Source of the DNA: Bacilli bacterium
GTDB lineage: Bacteria; Bacillota; Bacilli; RF39; UBA660
Length of the DNA stretch: 64,000 nt
Direction of reading: 5' to 3'
Assembly (NCBI GenBank): GCA_017525015.1
Contig: JAFXUK010000012.1
Coordinates: 1 to 64,000, forward strand
Position numbers and translations under genes: made by a program. Below are positions 55,301 to 62,670 of the stretch, piece by piece; the stretch's first letter is position 1, and each line of letters starts with the position of its first letter. Under the pieces are notes generated by a model that was given only the letters and a program-made list of their open reading frames with translations, did no database searches and was not told where the DNA came from.

Positions 55301-55369
55301 TAAAGTATATGCTTCATCGTAATCCAACTTATCAAGAACTGTATCTTTAGCATTACTTGAGTCGTTCAT
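52316..55369 (-). CDS. Large cytoplasmic protein with coiled coils and a 350-residue Pro/Lys/Val tail
   Basis: The 1017-residue protein has no signal peptide or membrane segment. Residues about 1-640 are acidic and mainly helical, with coiled-coil-like stretches (about 140-300, for instance LKARQLAYIQNLTVLKNTLRKKYYELQ), then about 350 residues of repeats built on P-V-K-P-E, A-K-P-A-E-P and V-E-x-K-P (encoded by 52330-53470). No family is recognised. The tail is probably extended and disordered. An extended -10 promoter lies upstream (55398-55406) and a small membrane protein gene follows directly. A scaffold or membrane-tethered role is a guess. Confidence 0.65.
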   Translation of the reverse strand: MNDSSNAKDTVLDKLDYDEAYTLLQKYGYNSASTPPYMYQNGDDIGICYSYVDAEYGPLERIKLFEDGESLEEFLKQMKWLENNGQMYHVRMVLDNYETVYPRIIFLRNERIMVPGEMEDIETYDYNQDKRENLDDVSKILYEAGDLLIIYDELKARQLAYIQNLTVLKNTLRKKYYELQLEVDKYNRIGKIERHLSLVPELTDVGIDLTLERNIKDLYNQYIAQRPTMDEVLALLKDVWEMCKNLENNDIYYQVMIEDNDIRNEIKLVEAKLDYMKELNDDVHPLFSEDLISKFRKINKEFARKNNSISDKYIKEQLALVEKKYSYFDQLDLYDISEYLKETISNSNYDDLARRYAKGRVKNDSKVVRLPLNEVASNLTIQFKENFDQVEQGILVLHNNPKYRALIDGILQVKDFDTIPLKNVVKAIKKIKGFSKIKTECYDTVKKRLEDPVNANVKASLFSSYDFTSFDTFIGSLIPVLVKLKQMNGKMILNSDINMYSLVKDPNDVKNQLFSFLTNDINSMYLESQTNKCMIASILIKEKTPVLYSPYTFDVGDMYSKNASPQMYIKENIGFDLLIENADVDINIDDNKVNVVKYQSAKEVVENLTTAISLDSVYKTTFCKITFRDKSEVSDVQPVQEVAPVVEAPVQPVTPVVTPVTEPTPTPVVPAQAVAPVVEEKKVEEKPKTNDALIEAITDSQEKPKEGPKVEDKPKVEMKPVEEVKKEEVKEDSKPATPVVPQKPVEEKKEEEKPKSVVPQKEEPKVESKPVPPVKPVEPAKPAEPVKPVTPIKPEVKVEAKPVVKTEAKTVAPTKPAEAKPVVPSKPEVKVEQKPVTQIKPENKPAVAPKPAIPVKPEVKVEAKPAAPVKPGEVKPVVTAKPAEPAKPAEPAKPVTPVKPAEAKPVVAPKPEVKAEVKPQVVAKPAEPKVESKTVQPVKPEAKAEPKPPVKPEAKVEPKPPVNPITKAEPKVVTPSKPTVVAKPQAVVKPAEQKPVAQQTKPQVVTKPVTEPVKKEG
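52330..53470 (-). repeat. Degenerate Pro/Lys/Val-coding repeats within the large ORF
   Basis: On the + strand the sequence repeatedly shows GGTTTAACTGG, GGTTTAGCAGG and similar units every 15-30 bp; in the coding frame they give KPAEP, VKPE and related units. Repeat units vary in length and sequence, which is unlike CRISPR. Such tracts expand and contract by recombination or slippage. Confidence 0.8.
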
Positions 55370-55397
55370 ACAACACCCTCCCTATTTTTTCATTATA

Positions 55398-55406
55398 ATT
55401 ATATCA
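55398..55406 (-). promoter_or_regulatory. Extended -10 promoter of the large Pro-rich gene
   Basis: TGA-TATAAT on the minus strand, about 28 nt before the ATG and its GGGAGGG ribosome binding site. Divergent from the promoter at 55433. Confidence 0.62.
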
Positions 55407-55432
55407 CAGAAATTTTTATAAAAACATACTTA

Positions 55433-55462
55433 TTGATAAATCTAAAATTATTGTTGTATAAT
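55433..55462 (+). promoter_or_regulatory. Promoter of the second DUF308 gene
   Basis: TTGATA (55433-55438), an 18-bp spacer and TATAAT (55457-55462). Confidence 0.68.
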
Positions 55463-55483
55463 AATATCGAAAGAGGTAATAAT

Positions 55484-56137
55484 ATGGAAATAAAAGTAAA
55501 ATCATACTCTCAACAATCATCTTTGATTAGTTCAATTCTATTTTTTATTTTAGGTGCAATGTTCTTTAATGCTAAAGATGTTGCCAACGCAATTATCTTT
55601 TGGGTAGGTATATTTCTAGCAGTTATGGCTGTTATAGAATTAGTTATTTTCATTGTTAGATATAGAAAAGCAGAATTTGTTGAAGACAGACCAAAATTAA
55701 TAAGATTAGCATGGCCAGTTGCTACTGCAGCATTAGCAGTTATCTTTATATTCTTCTATAGTGTTGTAGAACAATTTATAAGATTTATAATTGGTTTCTG
55801 GATCCTATTTACAGGAATTATCAGATTAATACATGCCTTATCATTCAGTCCTCGTAATAAAAAATTCTTACCATTATTAATAGTAGCAGTTTTAATAATA
55901 GCCGTTGGTATTTACACAATTGTAAAAGATAATATCTTACTACAAGGTGCTGGCTTAATAATGATGATTTATGCTGTTATTGAAATAATTGGATTCATCT
56001 TTTATTCCAAAAACAACATAGATTCAATGGAACCAGGAACAGAAACATTAATAGTTCCAGATAAAAATGAAAAAGAAGATAAAAAGAAAAAGAATGTTAA
56101 AACAATAACTCATACTGAAGATGAAAAAAAAGACTAA
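55484..56137 (+). CDS. DUF308 (HdeD-like) integral membrane protein, second copy
   Basis: A 217-residue membrane protein with about six hydrophobic segments in pairs and the DUF308 pattern FIIGFWILFTGIIRLIHAL (about 98-116). A charged Lys/Glu/Asp cytoplasmic tail of about 35 residues ends it, which the copy at 8173-8745 lacks. ATG 55484 has AAAGAGGT upstream; a start 17 codons earlier falls on the promoter and is rejected. One of four rightward genes; converges with the 56150 gene over a shared hairpin. Confidence 0.78.
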   Translation: MEIKVKSYSQQSSLISSILFFILGAMFFNAKDVANAIIFWVGIFLAVMAVIELVIFIVRYRKAEFVEDRPKLIRLAWPVATAALAVIFIFFYSVVEQFIRFIIGFWILFTGIIRLIHALSFSPRNKKFLPLLIVAVLIIAVGIYTIVKDNILLQGAGLIMMIYAVIEIIGFIFYSKNNIDSMEPGTETLIVPDKNEKEDKKKKNVKTITHTEDEKKD

Positions 56138-56150
56138 GTAATTAGTCTTT
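56129..56150. terminator. Bidirectional terminator between convergent genes
   Basis: AAAGACTAA/TTAGTCTTT stem with a GTAA loop; T-rich on the right and A8 on the left. It overlaps the stop of the DUF308 gene. Confidence 0.85.
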
Positions 56151-56746
56151 TATTTTTTTACCCATTCATAATTTTCAATTAAAGGTTTTCTTTCATACCC
56201 TGATGCTTCGACTATATTGTTTAAATCGTTTATAGTTTCTTTAATAAAACCTAAATAAACTTCCAAATCTAATTCTGTACCATCACTCGTAACACATTTA
56301 TCTAATTCAGATAAAAAGCCATCTTTATATGTACATTGATATACTGAATCTCTATAACCGATATAAGCATTATTATATGTTCTAAATTCCATTGAATCAG
56401 CACCACTTAAATGTTTAATATTTAAAGAGTATGATTCTGATTTAATAATATATTGTAAGCCATCATCATATCTATAAAAAGAATACTCAGTATCCCCTCT
56501 TACAATATAACATTTACCACCACTACGATTTAATAATTCACAAGTAAATCCTTTTTGTTGCATATATGTAGCTAAATAAGCATAATTAACATTTACTTCT
56601 TCAAAATCAGTTTTCTGAGTAACTAGATAAAATACTAGACCTACCGCAAATATACCGACAACAATATATGCAAGTTTTTCTACAAAATCTATTCTTCTTT
56701 GTCTACCAAAAAATCTACTATTTACCTTTTTATCTTTACCATTCAT
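56150..56746 (-). CDS. Membrane-anchored uncharacterised protein
   Basis: A 198-residue protein with a basic N-terminus (about 1-22), one membrane helix (about 24-46) and an external domain with four Cys (GFTCELLNRSGGKCY, YQCTYKDGFLSELDKC). No family is recognised; general plan resembles several other anchored two-Cys proteins in this window. ATG 56746 with AGGAGTG is chosen; the longer start is unsupported. Confidence 0.6.
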   Translation of the reverse strand: MNGKDKKVNSRFFGRQRRIDFVEKLAYIVVGIFAVGLVFYLVTQKTDFEEVNVNYAYLATYMQQKGFTCELLNRSGGKCYIVRGDTEYSFYRYDDGLQYIIKSESYSLNIKHLSGADSMEFRTYNNAYIGYRDSVYQCTYKDGFLSELDKCVTSDGTELDLEVYLGFIKETINDLNNIVEASGYERKPLIENYEWVKK

Positions 56747-56798
56747 AAGATTCACTCCTATAATACAATAATATAATATCACATTTTTAAATAAAAAA

Positions 56799-56817
56799 AG
56801 AAGTATATAATACTTCT
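56799..56817 (-). terminator. Terminator after gmk
   Basis: AGAAGTAT/ATACTTCT stem with a 3-nt loop and T7 on the minus strand. Confidence 0.85.
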
Positions 56818-57499
56818 ATATTTTTATATCTTCGTTAACAAAACTTTCATCCATTAATAATTCGTGGATTTCCTCTTCTTCATTACCTAAGAAGACTTGT
56901 TCTATTCTATCAACACGACATTTTTCTGACATTAGAATAGCTTTTATTTTATCAACAGCATTATCTACTTCATCATTAGTAACAACATAGTTATAATTAG
57001 CTACTTCATTTATTTCTTGATAAGCTGTTTTAAATCTATTTAACACTTTTTCTTTACTCTCTGTTTTTCTTCCAACTAAACGTTTTCTAAGCTCTTTCAT
57101 ACTTGGTGGCATTATAAATATACATATTGCTTCAGGTACTAATTCTTTTACTTTTAAGGCTCCTTGTACCTCAATTACTAAGAATACATCTTCTCCATTT
57201 TGTAAATGTTCTTCAATATGTTCTCTAGGAGTTCCATAATAATTACCATTGTATAACGCATATTCTAGGAAATCTCCATTTTTAATCTTAGCTTCAAATT
57301 CTTCTTTAGTTAAAAAATAATAACTTTTACCTTCTTTATCACCAGGTCTCATAGCACGTGATGTACACGAAATACTTAACCAAGCATTTGAACTACGCTT
57401 TCTTAAATACTTAGCTACTACAGTATCTTTACCTGCACCACTTGGACCACTAATAACTATTAAAGATCCTCTTTCTTTTTGCTTAATAATATTACTCAT
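56816..57499 (-). CDS. gmk: Guanylate kinase
   Basis: Phosphorylates GMP to GDP with ATP. Walker A GPSGAGKDT (about 18-26), the GMP-binding SCTSRAMRPGDKEGKSYYF and Y-NGNYYGTPREHIEE segments are intact; the lid holds RLVGRKTES. At 227 residues it is slightly longer than usual, with an acidic C-terminal end. The ATG follows AGAGGTGG. It comes after the ASCH gene without a terminator between, so YbaK-ASCH-gmk may be one transcript. Confidence 0.95.
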   Translation of the reverse strand: MSNIIKQKERGSLIVISGPSGAGKDTVVAKYLRKRSSNAWLSISCTSRAMRPGDKEGKSYYFLTKEEFEAKIKNGDFLEYALYNGNYYGTPREHIEEHLQNGEDVFLVIEVQGALKVKELVPEAICIFIMPPSMKELRKRLVGRKTESKEKVLNRFKTAYQEINEVANYNYVVTNDEVDNAVDKIKAILMSEKCRVDRIEQVFLGNEEEEIHELLMDESFVNEDIKI

Positions 57500-57547
57500 A
57501 AAACCACCTCTTATATTTGATTATTATAATCATTTTTAAAAATATTT

Positions 57548-57925
57548 CTACTCATAATTCCATAAACCTAATTTACCTTTTATTTCTATAGGTTTATCAT
57601 ACTTTTTTATATTACTTAATTTCCAAGCATATGTTTCAACATGATTACTTCTACCATATACAATTGGATTCTCTTTTTTTAATTTTTCATTAAACTCTTT
57701 ATCTACTAAAATACAATCTTCTAAAGTAGCTTCTCCTATAATAGCACCAAGTTCATATTCTAAATTATAATCTTTAAAACGACTTACCATATCTTTTTCT
57801 AAAGACATACCTGCATGAATAAGAATCTTTCCTCTATACTTAGTTTTCCAACTTCTAAATTCATATTTTTTATAACCAGACACTATTAATTCCGCCCAAG
57901 GCTGTTTAATTGTTAATACTTTCAT
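57548..57925 (-). CDS. ASCH-domain protein
   Basis: A 125-residue single-domain protein beginning MKVLTIKQPWAELIVSGYKKYEFRSW, with GKILIHAG and the C-terminal KLGLWNY, typical of the ASCH fold of the PUA-like superfamily. ASCH proteins are thought to bind RNA, and some (YqfB type) hydrolyse modified cytidines; this one's activity is not known. It starts 2 bp after the YbaK gene stop, so the two are coupled. Confidence 0.85.
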   Translation of the reverse strand: MKVLTIKQPWAELIVSGYKKYEFRSWKTKYRGKILIHAGMSLEKDMVSRFKDYNLEYELGAIIGEATLEDCILVDKEFNEKLKKENPIVYGRSNHVETYAWKLSNIKKYDKPIEIKGKLGLWNYE

Positions 57926-57927
57926 AC

Positions 57928-58398
57928 TTACTCCACTATATCTTCAAATTTTATGTTAATTACTTTTTCTACATCCAAAGGATTTACTTCAATAAAATAA
58001 CCTATCTTGCCACCACTAAATATTATAGTATCAAATAAAATAGCTGTTTCATTAATTACTGTTGTGAATTCTTTCTTCATTCCAATCGGGCTACAACCAC
58101 CATGAACATAACCAGCTACTTTAAGCAAATCCTTCATTGGAATCATTTCGACATTCTTTTCCCCGACACTACTAGCTGCTTTCTTTAAATCAAGCTTTTC
58201 TGCTACTGGTACAACAAAAACATAATAATTACCGCTTTTACCTTGAGTAACTAATGTTTTAAAAGTTCTATCTAAATCTAGACCTAACATATTAGCACAA
58301 GTAACTCCATCTAAAGCTTCTTTAATATCTAAAACATGTTCTTCATATTTTATATTATTACTATCTAAAATACGCATAGCATTAGTTTTTATTGCCAT
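57928..58398 (-). CDS. ybaK: YbaK/EbsC-type Cys-tRNA(Pro) deacylase
   Basis: A 156-residue YbaK-family trans-editing protein that hydrolyses mischarged Cys-tRNA(Pro). KTNAMRILDSNNIKYEEH at the start, the catalytic-pocket Lys in FKTLVTQGKSGNYYVFVVPV, and GYVHGGCSPIGMKK are clear. ATG 58398 with GAGGGG is used over a start six codons earlier. It probably shares a transcript with the ASCH gene and gmk. Confidence 0.92.
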   Translation of the reverse strand: MAIKTNAMRILDSNNIKYEEHVLDIKEALDGVTCANMLGLDLDRTFKTLVTQGKSGNYYVFVVPVAEKLDLKKAASSVGEKNVEMIPMKDLLKVAGYVHGGCSPIGMKKEFTTVINETAILFDTIIFSGGKIGYFIEVNPLDVEKVINIKFEDIVE

Positions 58399-58418
58399 AA
58401 TAATCCCCTCTTCCAAAT

Positions 58419-58427
58419 ATTATAACA
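58419..58427 (-). promoter_or_regulatory. Extended -10 promoter of the YbaK unit
   Basis: TGT-TATAAT on the minus strand, immediately after the T-run of the preceding terminator. Confidence 0.62.
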
Positions 58428-58433
58428 AAAAAA

Positions 58434-58451
58434 AGAAGTATTTCTACTTCT
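58434..58451 (-). terminator. Terminator after the tandem membrane genes
   Basis: AGAAGTA/TACTTCT stem with a TTTC loop and T8 on the minus strand. Confidence 0.85.
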
Positions 58452-58890
58452 CTTCCAACTTTAACATTCGTAAATATATTAAAACTGATATTATTGGAAA
58501 TATTAAAGGTAATAAATCAATATTAACTAAACCAGTACAGAATATAATTATCTGAAGTAACATACTAATATAAAGAACCTTTTTAAGTTTAAACAAATAT
58601 AAAACATAATAATATATTTGTAGGATTGCATAAATACCAACATAAATAAAAGTATCTATAGTAACCATACGTAATACACTATTTATAACTTCTTCAAGTT
58701 CTTTTCTTATTTCTACAGGAACTCCATCAAGGTTCAACCATACATTTTGAACACTTTCTCTAGCATAATAGACTGCAAAAAAAACAGTTACACCTACTAT
58801 AAAAACAAAATTAACAATCTTCCATATCTTAATTTTTATCTCATTTTTTTTATCTATTTTCTTTTCTTCAACAACTTTTCGTTTAACCAT
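58444..58890 (-). CDS. Small four-helix membrane protein, tandem paralog 2
   Basis: The 148-residue protein has a Lys-rich N-terminus and about four membrane segments (about 26-45, 75-97, 100-120 and 122-140). It shares layout and end with the upstream gene: IWKIVNFVFIVGV, IYVGIYAILQIYYYVLYLFK and the C-terminal VLIYLRMLKLEE. Family not recognised. It begins 3 bp after that gene, so they are one operon formed by duplication. Confidence 0.6.
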   Translation of the reverse strand: MVKRKVVEEKKIDKKNEIKIKIWKIVNFVFIVGVTVFFAVYYARESVQNVWLNLDGVPVEIRKELEEVINSVLRMVTIDTFIYVGIYAILQIYYYVLYLFKLKKVLYISMLLQIIIFCTGLVNIDLLPLIFPIISVLIYLRMLKLEEK

Positions 58891-58893
58891 ATA

Positions 58894-59328
58894 TTATACT
58901 TCCTCTAATTTTAATACTCTTAAATAAATCAATGCTGAAACAAATGGGAATCCAAACATTGTTAAATCTCCATTAATAAAGAATCCAACAATTCCTAGAA
59001 CTAATTCTAAAAGTAATAAACCAATTAAAATATTTTTCTTTTTGAACAAATATACACAATAATTAAGTAATTGTACTAAAGAATATATTCCCACAGAAAT
59101 AGCAATACTCTTATTCATCACATTATTTGCATCTTTAATAACATCTACAGTTAAATTAAATGCAACTTGTTCTGCTTCAGGATCAACCATCGCTTTATTA
59201 GCTACATATGCTATTCCAACGACTTCACTTTCTATAGCTATATAAAGCCCAACTACCATAATAAATGCAAAGTTAATTATTAACCATATATTCTTTCTAA
59301 TATCTTGTTTCTTCTTACTAACCGCCAT
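58894..59328 (-). CDS. Small four-helix membrane protein, tandem paralog 1
   Basis: The 144-residue protein has four membrane segments and parallels the next gene: IWLIINFAFIMVV, ISVGIYSLVQLLNYCVYLFK and the identical-pattern end ALIYLRVLKLEE. The external loop between helices 1 and 2 (about 35-70) diverges most. Function unknown. ATG with AGGTGAC; preceded by the htpG terminator. Confidence 0.6.
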   Translation of the reverse strand: MAVSKKKQDIRKNIWLIINFAFIMVVGLYIAIESEVVGIAYVANKAMVDPEAEQVAFNLTVDVIKDANNVMNKSIAISVGIYSLVQLLNYCVYLFKKKNILIGLLLLELVLGIVGFFINGDLTMFGFPFVSALIYLRVLKLEEV

Positions 59329-59367
59329 AATGTCACCTATCCTATTCTAAATATAACACAAATAAAA

Positions 59368-59392
59368 AAAGAACTATAACAAATAGTTCTTT
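59368..59392 (-). terminator. Terminator after htpG
   Basis: AAAGAACTAT/ATAGTTCTTT stem with a 5-nt loop and T7 on the minus strand. Confidence 0.9.
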
Positions 59393-59402
59393 AAATTACA
59401 TA

Positions 59403-61286
59403 TTATTTACTAATTAAATCACATATTAAATTAGTTAATTCTGTAGGATTTTCTACATTTAATCCTTCAATTAAACGAGCTTGGTTATATAAAATCTTTG
59501 TATAAGAAGCTAATTCTTCTTTATCGTTTTCATATAAATCTCTTAGCTTATCAGCAATAGGATGATTTTCATTAATCTCTAATACTACATCAGCTTTAAC
59601 TTCTTCTTCATTAGTTTTCATACTATTAAGTAATTTTTCCATCTCTAATGAAATATTACCTTCAGTACTTAAACATACTGGGTGATTCTTTAATTTATTA
59701 GTAAATTTAATATTCTTAACTTGTGGTAAAGCTTCTTTCATTACAGCAAACATATCTTTAGCTTCTTCATTAGTTTTCTCTAATGCTTCTTTTTCTTCAT
59801 CACTGTCTAATGATACGTTCTCACTTTGAACATTAGCAAATTGTTTACCATCATATTCCCTTAATGCTTGAATAGTAAATTCATCTACATAATCACATAA
59901 ATATAATACTTCATAGTCTTGATCTTTAAACTTCTCAACATTAGGTAATAAATCAATCTTATCTAATGATTCACCTGAAGCATAATATATCTTTGTTTGG
60001 TCTTCTTTCATTCTTTCAGTATATTCTTTTAAAGTAATTAACTTCTTATCTTTTGAACTATAGAATAATAACAAATCTTTTAAAGTATCATTATTCATAC
60101 CATAAGAACTATAAATACCATATTTTAATTGCATACCAAATGCTTCAAAGAATTTTTCGTAATTAACTCTATCTTCACTAAGCATTTCTTCTAATGATGA
60201 TTTAATCTTCTTCTCTATACTCTTAGCTATTAACTTAACTTGTCTATTTTGTTGTAATGTTTCACGAGATATATTAAGTGAAATATCTTCACTATCAACA
60301 AGACCTTTAACAAAACTAAAGTAATCTGGTAATAAATCAGCACATTTATCCATTATTAATACACCATTAGAATATAATTGTAATCCTTTTTCATATTCCT
60401 TAGTGTAATAATCATATGATGGATGTGAAGGTATAAATAATAATGAATCATATACTATTTGACCTTCTACTTGACTATGAATAGTTTTTAATGGAGATTC
60501 ATAATCTAAGAATTTATCAGAATAGAATGAATTGTATTCCTCTTGATTTACTTCATCTTCATTTCTCTTCCAAATAGGAATCATACTATTTAAAGTCTTA
60601 TCTTCGACTACAGTTTCTGTTTCTTTATCTGAGCCTTCTTTTAACTTAGTTTCTTCCTTTTTCATCATAATAGGATACTTAATATAATCAGAATATCTCT
60701 TAACGATACCTTCTATTCTTCTTTCTTCTAAGTATTCATCATAATTATCAGTTTCTGTATTATCTTTTAATATTAAAGTAATCTCTGTTCCAACATCTTT
60801 CTTAGTTGCTTCTTCAATACTATATCCATCAGCACCACTACTTATCCATTCATAAGCTTCTTTACTACCAAATGCTTTAGATAATACATGTATTTCTTTA
60901 GCAACCATAAATGCTGAATAGAAACCTACACCAAATTGACCAATGATATTAACATTATTAGTTTTTTCAATTTTCTCTTTAAATAAAGAAGATCCACTCT
61001 TAGCAATAACACCAAGATTATCATCAAGTTCCTCTTTAGTCATACCAATACCATTATCAATAATCTTAATAGTTCTATTAGCTTTATCTAACTCTAACTT
61101 AATACAAAAATCATCTTTATCTAGTTTAACCTTTCTATCAGTTAATGATTGATAATATAATTTATCAATAGCATCACTAGCATTAGAGATTAATTCTCTT
61201 AAGAAAATATCTCTATTTGTATATACAGAATTAATCATCATATCCAATATTTTCTTTGATTCTGTCTTAAATTGTTTCTTAGCCAT
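59403..61286 (-). CDS. htpG: Chaperone protein HtpG (Hsp90)
   Basis: A 627-residue cytosolic Hsp90. The N-terminal ATPase domain shows IFLRELISNASDAIDKL, IIDNGIGMTKEEL and IGQFGVGFYSAF; the middle domain has GVLIMDKCADLLPDYFSFVKGLVDSEDISLNISRE with the conserved Arg; the dimerisation domain ends the protein. The ATG follows AAGGAAAG. A CIRCE-type operator over the promoter indicates HrcA control, unlike Bacillus subtilis where htpG is outside the HrcA regulon. Confidence 0.97.
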   Translation of the reverse strand: MAKKQFKTESKKILDMMINSVYTNRDIFLRELISNASDAIDKLYYQSLTDRKVKLDKDDFCIKLELDKANRTIKIIDNGIGMTKEELDDNLGVIAKSGSSLFKEKIEKTNNVNIIGQFGVGFYSAFMVAKEIHVLSKAFGSKEAYEWISSGADGYSIEEATKKDVGTEITLILKDNTETDNYDEYLEERRIEGIVKRYSDYIKYPIMMKKEETKLKEGSDKETETVVEDKTLNSMIPIWKRNEDEVNQEEYNSFYSDKFLDYESPLKTIHSQVEGQIVYDSLLFIPSHPSYDYYTKEYEKGLQLYSNGVLIMDKCADLLPDYFSFVKGLVDSEDISLNISRETLQQNRQVKLIAKSIEKKIKSSLEEMLSEDRVNYEKFFEAFGMQLKYGIYSSYGMNNDTLKDLLLFYSSKDKKLITLKEYTERMKEDQTKIYYASGESLDKIDLLPNVEKFKDQDYEVLYLCDYVDEFTIQALREYDGKQFANVQSENVSLDSDEEKEALEKTNEEAKDMFAVMKEALPQVKNIKFTNKLKNHPVCLSTEGNISLEMEKLLNSMKTNEEEVKADVVLEINENHPIADKLRDLYENDKEELASYTKILYNQARLIEGLNVENPTELTNLICDLISK

Positions 61287-61321
61287 TTATATCATCTTTC
61301 CTTCTCTTTTAATTCTTTTTT

Positions 61322-61351
61322 AGTATAGTACCTTAAATTAGCACTTGTCAA
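61322..61351 (-). promoter_or_regulatory. Promoter of htpG
   Basis: TTGACA (61346-61351), an 18-bp spacer and TATACT (61322-61327) on the minus strand. The -35 lies in the spacer of the CIRCE-like repeat. Confidence 0.75.
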
Positions 61352-61364
61352 TACAAAGTGCTAA
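61338..61364. promoter_or_regulatory. CIRCE-type operator (HrcA site) of htpG
   Basis: TTAGCACTT-N9-AAGTGCTAA, a perfect 9-bp inverted repeat with the canonical 9-bp spacer. It differs from consensus CIRCE (TTAGCACTC-N9-GAGTGCTAA) only at the innermost base of each arm. It covers the promoter -35, so bound HrcA would block RNA polymerase. Confidence 0.88.
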
Positions 61365-61386
61365 TTTTAATTCTTTTTAATAAAAA

Positions 61387-61406
61387 AAGAATATTAAAAT
61401 ACTCTT
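61387..61406 (-). terminator. Terminator after the alcohol dehydrogenase gene
   Basis: On the minus strand AAGAGTATT/AATATTCTT, a stem with one G-U pair, followed by T7. Confidence 0.75.
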
Positions 61407-62542
61407 TCAAATAATGCTTCAAAATCTTTTATATCCATCTCTCTTGGATTACCACCAGTACATGGATCATATAAAGCTTTATATGCTAATAAAGAAATAT
61501 CTTCTTTCTTAGCACCAACATCCCTAATACGCTTAGGAATATTTAATCTATAGTTTAATTCCTTAATAGCAGTTACAACTTTATTAACAGCATCTTTGCC
61601 TTCTAGTCCATCCATCTTTAAACCAAAAGCTTTACCCATATCAATAAATCTTTCACTACATACTTCACCATTATATTCTAATACATATGGTAACAATATC
61701 GAATTAGCTATACCATGTGGTGTATCATATATAGCTCCTAATTGATGAGCCATTGAATGAACAATACCTAATCCCGCATTAGAAAATCCCATACCAGCAA
61801 TATATTGAGCCTTCGCCATTTGTTCCATTGCATCTCTATCTTTAATAACAGCTTTCTCTATATTACTATAAATCATTTTCATAGCTTTCAAAGCATACAT
61901 ATCAGTTATGTCATTATGACCTTTTGTTATATAGCATTCCATAGCATGAGTTAAAGCATCCATACCAGTAGCTGCAGCTAATCCAGCTGGCATATTAGAC
62001 ATCAATTCTGTATCAATAATAGCTACAATTGGAATACAATGTGGATCAATACATACTAGTTTAGATTTCATATCTTCATCAGTAATAACATAATTAATTG
62101 TTACTTCTGCAGCAGTACCTGCTGTTGTAGGTAATGCAATAATTGGTAAACTAGGATTCTTAGTATTCTTAACTCCTTCAAGTGATTTAACATCCTTAAA
62201 TTCATTATTATTTAAAACTATTCCCATTGCTTTAGCACAATCAATAACAGATCCTCCACCAATAGCAATAATATAGTCATTATGATTCTTACGTAATTCT
62301 CTTAAACCATGTTTAACATTCTTAATAGTAGGATTTGGTTTAACATCACTAAAGATATCATAATCTATTTTAGCTTTATCTAATAAATTAATAACTAAGT
62401 TAGCTACATCATTTTTAAGTAATGTTTCATCAGTAACTACAAGAGCTCTTTTAAATCCTCTACTTTTAATTTGATTAACAAGTTCACTTCTACAACCCCA
62501 TCCAAAAAAAGATGTCTCATTTAATACAAATCTACTAGTCAT
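61394..62542 (-). CDS. Iron-containing alcohol dehydrogenase, FucO-like
   Basis: A group III (Fe-dependent) dehydrogenase of 382 residues. NAD-binding AIGGGSVIDCAKAMG (about 94-108) and the metal-binding motif HSMAHQLGAIYDTPHG (about 262-277) with conserved His residues are intact. The start (RFVLNETSFFGWGCRSEL) resembles lactaldehyde reductase FucO, which interconverts lactaldehyde and 1,2-propanediol, but related enzymes use 1,3-propanediol or butanol; no fucose genes are nearby. The ATG follows TGGAGGG. A TetR-family gene is divergent and may control it. Confidence 0.82.
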   Translation of the reverse strand: MTSRFVLNETSFFGWGCRSELVNQIKSRGFKRALVVTDETLLKNDVANLVINLLDKAKIDYDIFSDVKPNPTIKNVKHGLRELRKNHNDYIIAIGGGSVIDCAKAMGIVLNNNEFKDVKSLEGVKNTKNPSLPIIALPTTAGTAAEVTINYVITDEDMKSKLVCIDPHCIPIVAIIDTELMSNMPAGLAAATGMDALTHAMECYITKGHNDITDMYALKAMKMIYSNIEKAVIKDRDAMEQMAKAQYIAGMGFSNAGLGIVHSMAHQLGAIYDTPHGIANSILLPYVLEYNGEVCSERFIDMGKAFGLKMDGLEGKDAVNKVVTAIKELNYRLNIPKRIRDVGAKKEDISLLAYKALYDPCTGGNPREMDIKDFEALFERVF

Positions 62543-62617
62543 ACATAGCCCTCCATATTCTCTAAAATTATATCATAAATAAATATTTATATCATTATTT
62601 TTTTAATAAACAGATTG

Positions 62618-62646
62618 TTGCTTTTTATAAAAATATATAATATAAT
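62618..62646 (+). promoter_or_regulatory. Promoter of the TetR-family gene
   Basis: TTGCTT (62618-62623), a 17-bp spacer and TATAAT (62641-62646). No clear palindromic operator was found in the divergent gap. Confidence 0.7.
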
Positions 62647-62670
62647 TAGGATAGGTAAAAGGTGGTAGTT

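Noticed and set aside
56816..57499. Damaged Walker A in gmk (GAGKDT instead of GKS)
   Set aside because: Guanylate kinases commonly have GKGT or GKST-type loops, and the Thr after the variable position is kept; all other motifs are intact.
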